64,000 nucleotides of DNA from Ilex aquifolium. Taxonomy: Eukaryota > Streptophyta > Magnoliopsida > Aquifoliales > Aquifoliaceae. Below, piece after piece: positions 21,862-32,500 of the stretch. The stretch is taken from assembly GCA_951799425.1 (NCBI GenBank), contig OX637396.1, positions 36,696,701-36,760,700 of the forward strand. Direction: 5' to 3'. Positions within the stretch are counted from its first letter, which is position 1. Each line of letters begins with the position of its first letter. The translations under genes and the position numbers were made by a program. Under the pieces are notes generated by a model that was not told the DNA's origin, did not search any database, and saw only the letters and a list, made by a program, of their open reading frames with translations.

Positions 21862-22440
21862 ATGTTGCAAATCCATGAGTTTTTATCCTATGTAGAAAAC
21901 CTCATATGTTGCAGATCCGGTCACCTCCTCTTGAACTCCCACACTTCACCAAGATTCAAATGGATGAACACACTCCTCTACAATACTCTCATCAGAGCCT
22001 ACCTCAACTTTGGTCTATCGCACAGAACCATACTCCTCTTCACACATATGCTTGTTCATCAAGCACCACCCAACAGCCACACCTTCCTTCCCTCATCAAA
22101 GCAACCTCTTCTTCACCTTATTTGGCTTCACTTATAGGCAAACCCCTTCATACCTATGTCATCAAACGGGGTGTATGAAACGACTCATTTGTGCAAACGT
22201 GCTTTGTTGTCTTGTATGCTGGATAGACTGACCTTAAACATGCACATATTATGTTTGATGAAATATCTGAACTATGTATTGTATCTAATAACGCGACGCT
22301 CGATGCGTTTGGGAAAAATGGGGACATGAGTTCTGCTGTTTTGCTCTTTGAACGTATGCATTTGGGAAAAATGGGGACATGGGTTCTGCTGTTACTTTTT
22401 GGGAGGTTTCAGAAAGCTATAAACTAGATTCAAGTTTCTA
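21862..22440 (+). pseudogene. Captured PPR-gene fragment (broken)
   Basis: Conceptual translation in shifting frames gives pentatricopeptide-repeat-like pieces: YNTLIRAYLNFGLSHRT (about 21979-22030), LHTYVIKRGV (about 22143-22175), HAHIMFDEISEL (about 22235-22275), then SNNATLDAFGKNGDM and SAVLLFERM (about 22285-22355). This is the order found in plant organelle PPR proteins. At least two frameshifts and in-frame stops interrupt it, and a 30-bp piece is tandemly repeated (22308 and 22361, 53 bp apart). The upstream CT-rich part (21640-21760) looks like the 5' leader of the donor gene. It lies wholly inside the hAT element and is not expected to make protein. Confidence 0.65.
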
Positions 22441-22854
22441 TACTTTTATTGTTACTTTTTAATTATTTGTTGATGAGTTATTCGTATTTAATTTTTTTCC
22501 ATACTCTTTTTTATCTCATAAATAACTGTAGAGACAATTGCAATTGCTCTTGAGTGAAGAGAGGTGAATGACTCTAACAAAAAATGTGTTATTTAACTTT
22601 TGTATATTTTTTTTAGTAATTATAAGAGTATTTGTGTGGTATAATATTATACCATTGTTATTGTTGTGGATGTTTGAGTTGCTAAAACATGGATTTATTT
22701 TTTGTGTAGGTTACATGATTTGTAGTGAACTGCCACAGGCGGAACAATTATGATTTTAATGTATTTCATATGGTTTAAACTTAAATTAATTGTTATTGTA
22801 TTTGTGTAACAATTATGGTGGATTGATGTTCATACTTTTTTGTGTTTTATTATA

Positions 22855-23780
22855 GAAAAAATTTCAACCACACCCCCTCTAGTTTACCATATCTTCAAGG
22901 ACACCCCCTCTAGTTTCTAAATCTTCAGTGACACCTCCTGTCAGATTAAAAATATTAATTATAATGCAATTTTACTAAATTGCCCATGATATATTTGAGG
23001 ACAAACTTCATTCACACTCCCTCTAGGTAAGTATATCTTCAATAAGACCCCCTCTAGATAAGCATATCTTCAATGAGACCCCATCTGTTTTCTAATTTTT
23101 TTTACGTATTAAAATTCGATTCAAGCTAATTAAATTTTTTTTTTACATATTAAAATTTGAGCCAAAAAAAATTATATTTTTTACGTATTAAAATTTGGGC
23201 TAATTAAAATTCTATTTGAGTTAATTAAAAATTATTTATAATCGACTCAAATCAAATTTTAATCAACTCGAATTTTAATCAGCCTAAATTTTAATTGATT
23301 TCAATTTTAATAAATCGAATTTTAATTGACACGAATTTTAATAAGTAAAAAAATATAAATTTTGATCGATTCGAAAGCGAATTTTAATCGGCGCTAACAA
23401 CTCGGGTAGAGTTCAAATCAACTCAAATTTTAATATGTAAAAAATAAATTTTAATAACCTCAAATTTTAATAAGTTAAAAAAAATAAAATTTATTCAGCT
23501 TCAATCGAATTTTAATTGTTTCAAATTTTAATATGTAGAAAAATAAATTTTAATTGACTCGAATTTTAATAAAATTTTATGTAGAAAAATTACTTGAGAT
23601 TTATATAGGGGCATTTTTGGGATTTTAGATTTTTTTTTTTTTAGAAATGATAGTTTAATGGTAGGGGGTGTTAATGATGTTTAAATATAAATTAGAAGGG
23701 GTGTCACTAAAGATTTAGAAAATAGAGGGGGTGTCCTTGAAGATATGGTAAACTAGAGGGGGTGTGGTTGAAAATTTTCC
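22855..23780 (+). mobile_element. MULE-like MITE, copy A (long TIRs)
   Basis: A 926-bp element flanked by TTTATTATA (22846-22854) and TTTATTACA (23781-23789), a 9-bp duplication with one mismatch. Terminal inverted repeats are at least 75 bp, starting about GAAAAAATTTCAACCAC and including ACACCCCCTCTAGTTTACC. A nested tandem motif (CACTCCCTCTAG, ACCCCCTCTAG) follows the left TIR only, which orients the element. The core is a degenerate array of AATTTTAAT-type pieces with GACTCGA-type spacers on both strands. No coding. A second copy lies inverted at 42517-43466. Confidence 0.78.
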
Positions 23781-24047
23781 TTTATTACAATTGTTGTTGC
23801 AGTTGTTTTAGATTTTAGTGTTATTGATTTATTGTGTGGTTAAATTGGTGCATGTTATTTAATTAAATTGTTAAAATGATTCAAAAATTAATAGTTACAA
23901 AAGTGTTTACTCGACTTCCTACCCAACTTCCTACCCGATTAATCGGGTAGGAATACCAGATATGTCGGGTAGGGTAGGCAAAAAAAAAATTCTTCCACAA
24001 AATATCGGATAAAAAGACAAAAAAATATATTTTCTACCCTACGATAA

Positions 24048-24974
24048 GAGCATCTCCAACCTTGACTCAAATGTAGACTCAAATTTGAGTCTAAATTTGA
24101 GTAAAAAACTTGATTTGGTATAGAGTACTCCAATGGGTAAACTCCAATATCTACTCAAATATTTTTAAAAATTCTCTTATTATCTCAAAACTCATTTTTT
24201 TATGACATTCATATCATAATATTTGATAAAATAAATGAAACTTTCATCTCTCTACAAATGGATAATTCAAAAATAAAAATAAAAATGAATATGTATACAA
24301 CACTACATGAAAATAAAGAAACCACCCCAGAATTCTAAGATTATTTTAATCCCTTATCATTTTTTATAAATCCAGATAAAAAAAAAAAAAAGTTAATATG
24401 GGCATGGTCTGAAGAATACAAAAACATACTTTTTTTTTAACAAAAATGGAAGATTGAAGAAATAAAATGACAAATTTTCTAAATTTGTAAGTACCGAAGG
24501 CTTAAATTTTCAGGAAGAATCGGTGGTCTGAAATTATACTACCAATAGTATTTAACTCGAAAAAATCAAAGAAAAATTTGACGGATAGACTTAGGGTTTA
24601 TATAGTATGAAATATGGGTGAAATTAGGGTTTTGAAAAATATAAGAAATTAAGAAGATGAAAGATGAAAAACAAAAAACTTACTTACTGGCCTTCAAATG
24701 ATTTGTGAAAGTTTCGGTGGTGGTCGGCGATGGAAGCAGTGTAGTAAAGAAGAGGCAGAGAACAAGTAGTCAAAATAAGTCATTTAGTTTTGGATAGGTT
24801 AAAAAATTACCGTTAGAAATTTGGTATAGAATTTGAGTCTGTTTCAATTTGAGTCCAAAATAAGTTTTGCCTTGATTTGGTATAGGTTTGAGTCCAAGGT
24901 TAAAAATTTTTTTTATGTTATTTTGACTCAAATTTAAATTTGAGTTTACATTTGAGTCAAGGTTGGAGATGCTA
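24048..24974. mobile_element. PIF/Harbinger-like element, 927 bp
   Basis: Flanked by TAA at 24045-24047 and 24975-24977. The left end GAGCATCTCCAACCTTGACT and the right end are perfect inverted repeats over 27 bp (except the outermost base), extending imperfectly further inward with CTCAAATTTGAGT motifs, as in the 286-bp relative at 19492. The middle carries unrelated sequence; on the minus strand at about 24690-24770 it includes an exon-like piece (CCATCGCCGACCACCACCG) ending at a donor GTAAGTAAG. No transposase is seen. It is inserted inside the hAT element. Confidence 0.75.
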
Positions 24975-24998
24975 TAACGTGAACACCCTAGCGAGAGG

Positions 24999-26553
24999 CG
25001 ACTAAAGTGTCCAGGTGCAATTAATAAGGTAGGCCATACCGACTATAACGTCTTCAAATGCCGTCGGTCCGTCATTATTTGAGTCTTCGATCTCTGTATT
25101 TAGGTTTTTTTTTAAATCTTTATCACGTCGATCAATCCGAAGACAGTTAACGAACGATTAGCAATCGGTTTGTTGTCAATCCGAAACACAATAAGGTAAT
25201 AAACAATAGATTGTGGAAATCGAATTGAAGTTTGGGATTGTGCATAATTGATCTCTTGTGTTTTTTCAGTTTTGATTATTTTGTTCTCGGTGATCTTAGG
25301 GGTCTTGAATTTACTTATTTTGTTGAAAAAACGTGGTGAAATTTCGATGTGAATTTTGGGGTCTAGGGTTCTTAGTTTCAGTTTGGTTTTATGTTGAATG
25401 TATTGGATCGAGTATGATTTACCTTAACAGTTGTACCTGAATTACCCGAAGTTTGTGGGTTTGCCCCGCAAATTCCCGTGGAGCCCGTAGCTTTTTAAGA
25501 GATTGTCATGTTGTTGTTGTTGTTCTTTTTTTCCCCCTGCTTTCTCAGGAGCCAAATAGAATATAAGGCTCTATTTGGATCTTGGAAATAGTAACTAAAA
25601 TAAAATCTGCATGCTGTAGAAGTTCAATGTGGGAAGAAGCTATTATGAATCAGTGCCAATCATTTCACTGAACAATGTTGCGATGTTTCTGAGATCTAAA
25701 TAGAGCCTTAAGATTCTTTTTGGCTTATTGGGAATATATGTGGTGAAAAGGACTGGAATTTTTGTTCGATTTTGTGGCATGACTACGTAATTTAACTGCA
25801 ATGGAATTAGATTGCATAGCAGTTGTAGTGGTTTCTGCACCTTACGGGTTTTGATTTAAGCAGACATGAACTTTAGTGTGGGGGCTTGGGAGCAACAAAT
25901 TGATGGTTGAATGGTTTTTTTAAGTGTTTTAGCATTCTAGTGAAATACACTACTCCTATATTATTTTTAGAGATGCATGACATGAAATATGTTTATACCT
26001 TTTTTCCTGCACAGCGTCTTCATCTGCTTCATTTATTCAGTATTTAAAATTTTGTAAGCGGTGGAGTTTTGGGTTGAGGAAGTTATCTTGCTTTGTCAAC
26101 AGCTCTTCTGGTGTTGACATGCGGCAACTTAATTTATGTATTATTTTTTTTTACCTATATTGAAGTAGGCTAGTGGAGATTGATGTCCTCTGATGGAGCA
26201 TTCTGATGTTAAGGTTTTTATAGACCTGTTAATGCGGGAGTAATTTAGACCTTTCAATGCTATCTTGTCCGTTGTGGAACATTTCTACTAGCCTCAAATT
26301 ATTGCATTTTATATATATTTTTTTAAAATTTCACTCCTTTTCTTATCTTTTATTGACCATATTGGCAAAGTTAATCATTTTAGTCTTTTACATGCTGTGA
26401 GTTTGTTTCGTTATTTTGATTAAAAAAAATAAGAATGCTGTTCAAATTAGCTACAATGAACAAATTTCCACTTCTATGTCTAAATAGCTTCTAAGCTTGC
26501 TTGTCAAGCAGAGCATTCTTGTAAACAGCTAAAAGACACTTGGGTTGTTGTCA
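24999..26553 (+). promoter_or_regulatory. Upstream region and 5' leader of SURP/G-patch gene
   Basis: The part just after the hAT element (about 25010-25140) is less AT-rich and probably contains the promoter and a non-coding first exon. The rest looks like a leader intron, T-rich on the plus strand, ending before 26520-26550, directly upstream of the start codon. I cannot fix the transcription start or the splice sites. A short minus-strand frame at 25643-25840 has no recognisable domain. Confidence 0.4.
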
Positions 26554-29500
26554 ATGGAGAAAGGAAAATCTTCTAGCCTATTTGTCAATGATGGTTCATT
26601 TATGGAGAGGTTCAAACAGCTTCAACAGGAGAAAGAGAAGGGTACTTTATTGGAGGAATCCAAATCTGTCCCAATTGTATCTGGGACTTCAATTCCTAAG
26701 CCTGTCATCCCTAAAAGCAGCTTGGAGTTGAAGGCTAATGATTCTCGCAAAATTACTGTAGCTGCTTCAGGTGGTAAACTTGCTTTCAGCTTGAAACAGA
26801 AATCAAAACTTGGGGCACCCCCTGTTAAGTTAGGTGAGGATGAGGATGAAGATGAAGATGAAGATGAGAAGGATGCTAGAAATCCGTCAAGTAACGGACC
26901 GACGAAACGTCAGAAGTTGGGTCAGCCTGATGCATCCAAGCAGTCATCCAAACAAGTTGATGTTGGTAATTACTTCTTTAATAAGCATCTACTCATCTGG
27001 TTGAGTTTTGAGTAAGTTGTGGTGGATCTTCCGGTCATGTCCTCACCTGGTGCACATGCAGCAGTTGCATTGCATTGGCAGAGACTTCCAAGCATAACAC
27101 TATTGCACAATTGATTGATCTTGGTGTGGTTAAGCACTTAAGTAACTATTATTATTCATCTTTACACGATTATAAGAAAATAAAAAATAGGTTTGATAGT
27201 GTCCTGAAACTTTCTTTCTGTTGACGGTGTCCTTACTCTAGAGTCTAGAATAATGGGGTGGACTTATCTCCCTTAAGTTTATCTATTGTTGATTTGTCTA
27301 AATATATACATGATTGGCTATATGATTTTCTTTTCCACGTGATATAGTCCCCAATGGATAGAAGGATTTTGTTCCACAACCATTGTTCTTGCTATTACCC
27401 ATGCTACCATCTTTTAACAAATTTGTTTCCAGTTGTTTGATAGAGAATTTTGCTGACAGTTTGGGCTAGTTTATAAACCTCTAATTTTTTGATATAGTGA
27501 CTCTTTTGGTATTTCTCCCTATGTTCTATATTCTCCATTTTTTATCGGCTTGAATGACCTGATGACTAAATTCTGATTGAACTCTGTTTGGAACCATATT
27601 CTAAACCCTGTATCAATTAACCCAAGTCTTGATAAGTTTGGTGGTCGGAGGCCACTTCCCATTGTTAAAAGTGTTATTTCCTGGGTTCTTTCACAAATAG
27701 ATCAATTAAGTACCATTCTTTATTCCCTTCATTGTTCACTTTGAAAAAATTATTAGCTATTTCGGATTGGTGGATGAAGAGGGCAAAACATTCGTGAATT
27801 ACTCTTATCTGATGAATGCAGCTTATTATACCTTAAGTCCCTACCAACATTGGTTGAAGGAGATGTTCAGTAAAAGATTTGGGAAATATGGCACTCGTGC
27901 TACAAGAGTAGTTTGCATTCGCTTGTTCATACTCCTGGTATTAATCAGTTACTAAGTGACATGCAGCACCCCATTCCCCAATCGATCCTACAGTGAAGAA
28001 AGTTGCAGACAAATTAGCCAGTTTTGTTGCTAAACATGGAAGGCAGTTTGAGGATATCACTCGGCAAAAAAATCCTGGGAATACCCCTTTTAAGTATGTT
28101 CTCTTTATTTGCTAATTCCTCTTTAGTAGTTCAGAAACTGAATTATTTGTTTTCGACCTGAGTTCTATTAGTTTATTATATTTGCCCGTGTGGATGCATT
28201 TGAACTGTCACCAAATGAAATTGACAGCTCAAGCTTTGTTATTTTATTCTAAATTTACCCCATGGGAAGTTAGCCAATAAATTATAGAGGAAGTTGATAA
28301 AAAAAAATGTCACCTGAAAATTGCATAACAATTATGTTAAGAGTACATGAATATTTTCTTGAAAAGAAGCTCCTTCATTGCCCCTAGTTTTGCTGTTGAA
28401 CATTTTTTTTATGAAATTGATTCTCTTGTTTAAATGAAAGAAACATCAAGAACTTGAATAATTATACTTTCATTTGTTAATAATGCTTAGGTTTTCGTAA
28501 TAAAAAGAAAATAACACAGAGATATTTGCCCATATATGGTGGTCGTGTAATGCTGTATTTGGTGATGCTTAGACGTATTTGTATTGTGAGTTATTTCTAT
28601 GTTGAAAGAGGGCTTTCTATTAGTCATTTCTTCAAAGCAGAAGAAGCCATGCTTGCATGGTTAAGGGGTGTCGGCTATGGCTATTATAGGTGTTTTAAGT
28701 TTTGTCATCCCTCTTACTCTCATGTCATGCAGTCATTTGTCTGTCTCTAATTTTGGAAAATTGATTTTCATAAAGAAACCTAGTGATTACAAGGACAAGG
28801 TCCTTGAATGAGTTCATAACTTTGGTCAGCTTTAGTTATGATTGCCACTCATTTTCTTGTGTTGGAATTTGAAAATGGGCGAGCATAATTGAACTCTTGT
28901 TGGGGCCCTTTATGCATTCATAAGGACCTGCTTGATTCTTTTACCTATTGGTTTCATGTGAGAGTGGAATAAAATATTTCTTGATGGGGCTTATAAGCAG
29001 TTTGTGATTTTTGTTTTCATACTTTTGATTTTTAAAGGGAAGTTCAATTTTTTTCCTTGGAGTTTGGAGATGGGAGAATGTAAATAGCTTAAAAGACACT
29101 ACTTCATACATTTTAAATAAGGGGTATTGGGAGGGGTGGGAGTTCTAGACTCATTATAGACCTGATATTTGACATCTTTTGCCTCAATTGACTGCCATCA
29201 AAACCTTTAACCACGTGGTTGTCAGCTCGAGTTTTTACCGTTCTATGTAGCAACAGTCACCCAAAGATTTGAGAATCTCATTTGGGGAAGACTCTTGCAG
29301 CTATGTATTTGACTGGTTTTAGCAGTATCCATTTATTTCTTACAATTCCAAGTGATATGCGATATACTGTGGCAAGCTTCAGGCAATTTTCCTTCTTTTT
29401 TGTTTAAATTTATGTCAGTTTTTTTTTTGTAGAAGGATGGGGGTAAGTATAATGCGTGTCAGAAATTGGATTTTATTGAAGTTTTTCCTGTATGTTATGG

Positions 29501-32500
29501 AAGCACGTCTTACAATTTCGAATGATCTCAGTTTAGCTGATGTGTGGTTGATAATGTTCAAAATATGACTTATGTGGTTCTTCATATGACTTTGGAATTT
29601 CCTATTTTTAATTTTTAGTCATGGATTTTCTTTCACCTTTTTTATGTTATCGGTGTTTTATGTTATTTTTCCAGATTGTAATGGAACTGTTCTGTGCAGG
29701 TTTCTATTTGATGAAAGTTGCGCTGACTACAAGTATTATGAATATCAGCTTGGTCAAGAGGAAAAGGCTATGTCATTTGCCAGGGATTCCCAAACATCCC
29801 AAAGTGGTTAGTATACCCGCTTGGGACATGCCAATATCTCTAATTAGAGTATCTGTATGTGAAAATTATTTTGTGGAAATTGGGCTTTGGTTTGTAAAAA
29901 TGGTGCAGAGTCGAATATTCCATCTTTGGTGTGGATAATTCTAATTGAAGTTGGACTAAAGTCTTGTTGTTGGTGGTGTTAGAACCATGGCAGTGAACAT
30001 TAATTGCAGCTTTATAGATCATTCTGTGTGTAATATTAAGGCAAGACATGACTAGAATTATAACGTGAATTCTCTTCGTGCATTCTGATAAGTTATCAAG
30101 GGTGGACCTTAAATGGTCATCCTAAATAATTATGGATGTTGAGGACATAGCCCTAAGTAAAGTTCTCATTCATTAGTTTGAAAGTGATGGTTATTGGTCA
30201 TGAGGTGTACTTACAATTTCTTGGTCAAATTGGCTGCAAGATTTTTCAGGCACTTGCTTTTCTGGTTATGTACTTATGTGTATCTGCCCTCCCATAATCA
30301 TGGATTTCTCGAGGAAGAATCGGGGACATAAGTAATACTGCCTATTTTTATTTTTGTCAATGGTAGGTTTTACTGTTATATGTTTACTATATGAGCTCTT
30401 CGGTGTGATGAGCATTCAGTATATTTACAAATGATGGGACCTTTTAGGTCTCATTGTTAGACCAATTGTGCAACCATGGTATGAGTAGTGTCTTTTTTAT
30501 GAATTTTTTCAAAAAATTAATGTGCATTCAAGAGGGATTTTTTTAGTTGATTGTAAACCTGGGTGTTTTTAAAAAGTTGGTATTTCTTTTATTTTTGGCA
30601 CATTGGTGATATAAATCTCGGGCAACTTAGTTTCTGTAGGTGGTGTAAACAGTGCTACTCCTAATTCACCGAGTGATTCTCAAAGTTCAGATCAGCAGCA
30701 CTCGAATTATCAAATTCCAGCCTCAGCTTTATATGAAGCTACTGAGAACGCAAGAGCTTCTCTGACATTAGTACAACCAGCAGCAACCGGAGGATCTGGT
30801 AATGGTTTAGAAAATTTTATTCCGCTTTTTATTTATACTCCTCTGGTTTGACGTTTTGGATAGGGGACTTATTTATCTCTCATTGTTTGTGTGACTTGAT
30901 AGCAATGAAAAACTCATCATCTGTTAGATCTTATGGAAAAAATGAGAAAAAAGATGACCTGGTTGCCTTAGATTCGAACTGCTCATTTCTATTGTTTCTG
31001 TCCTTGAAAACACAAGGACGAAAGGTGATGAGCGTCTGACAAGTGAGCACATGATACAAAAGTAACGAGATGCCTGAAAATAATAAAAAGTGTTCAATTT
31101 CCGTTATAAAATTGATGGTTCCAAATTGACTTAGGCAGCCTAAAAAAATGTCCTTTAGCCTTTTTTAATAAATTACAGAGGAACTTGTTTGTTAACTATG
31201 TTTCTTGATTTTTTTTCCATCAAAAAGGCAAAGCCTTTTTTGTACTTCACTACATATGTGCAAAAGGAAATGAAAAGCATCTCCTGACAAATGAGAAGTA
31301 CCAGAACATCATTGTTTAGTGCATTTGTTAGTCAATATACCTTGCGCCTGCTGAGCTAAGAGGCATATATACGGGGTGGTCCATGTAGTCAAACCCTCTA
31401 TGACATTGCTCAATGTCATCCCTGGCAGGCTCAAGAGAAGCATGAGCATATCTTACTTCGTCTGTTAAGCATGCATGTGGCGTTGCCTGCGCATAAAGAT
31501 GTGGCAGGCATCCCACTCCTCTCTAGGCTGGCCAATGAACAACCTTGATTACTTTGTTACAGTGAGCTCAGAAACAGAAACTTGCATAGAGTATCCTTTG
31601 CTTGCCAGAGGGATGTCCCAACCTATTTTGAGATACTCCAATAGTCAAGGCCAATTGATCTTGGGAGTGTCAAGCAACAGTATATTTTGATAAAAAAATC
31701 TTCCCATAATGTACTGCACCCTACAAGGCACCAAATTTTGGTCGTGGGTAGCTCTCATTCACACTGTAATCTTTATATAACCAAGCTATTCCAACAAGAT
31801 GGCCCATATGCAGAATTTTGACCCAACTAACTGTGCCCAAAGGCAACTTGGTCTGAACCAACAACCAGCGATATTCGTAGCTTGTAAAATTTCCATGAAA
31901 GAGATTCTTGAATTCTGTCCTGTTTTACTTGGGACTTGCTTTTGGTTGCCTGGGTTGATCCCGATTCCCGAACTATGCTCTGAGAACTTGCTGTTTATCC
32001 TTTATATTATTCTTTCCAACCATTCTCTAGAAAGACCTCCTTACTTGCTTTCCTATTCACATACATTCTCTACTCTATCTGCGTCTTTTTTATTTAGGGG
32101 TTTTAAGGGAATTTATGTTACAAGGTGACTGCAGTAGCGAAGTACTACCCCTCATATTAGAAGCCAGCAGTAGCATCATTTTAATGGCCAATTAAGTGCA
32201 TTTCCTCATTCAATGATTATTACTGACATTAATTAACCAAAGTTGAAATTTTTGGGATACCCAATGACCTTTTATCATGAATATTGTGTAGTGATGCCCA
32301 TATCTGGGCTGGAGGTTAGGGAAAGGATATGTTATGAGCAATATGCGTTGCTTCCATAAGGGAAATTTTTTATTGGTTTTGTAACTTCTTTCGGATGTTA
32401 AACGTCAAGTGTCTTTTACTGTTTTCAACTTCTTCAAATGGAATATTTGATACAATTTACGTACATCAGTGTTCCTTTTCGATTGATGGATTTTCATAAT

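Larger units (their letters stand above)
21402..24990. mobile_element. Pack-type hAT element with nested insertions
   Basis: The 8-bp direct repeat GCGAGAGG occurs at 21394-21401 and 24991-24998. The element between starts TAGGGGTGTTCA and ends GTGAACACCCTA, whose reverse complement starts TAGGGTGTTCAC: a hAT-type end and duplication. Subterminal TACCCTACCCG-type motifs recur on both sides (21460-21530 and 23915-24040). Inside, in order, are an (AT)n run, CT-rich leader-like sequence, a broken PPR-gene fragment, a MULE-like MITE (22855-23780) and a PIF-like element (24048-24974), both with their own target duplications. No transposase was seen, so it is non-autonomous. Net of the two inner elements it is about 1.7 kb. 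It sits about 1.5 kb upstream of the SURP/G-patch start codon. Confidence 0.8.

Noticed and set aside
27767..27955. 62-aa frame in intron 1 of the SURP/G-patch gene
   Set aside because: Begins and ends within an intron whose flanking exons join in frame without it; no recognisable motif.
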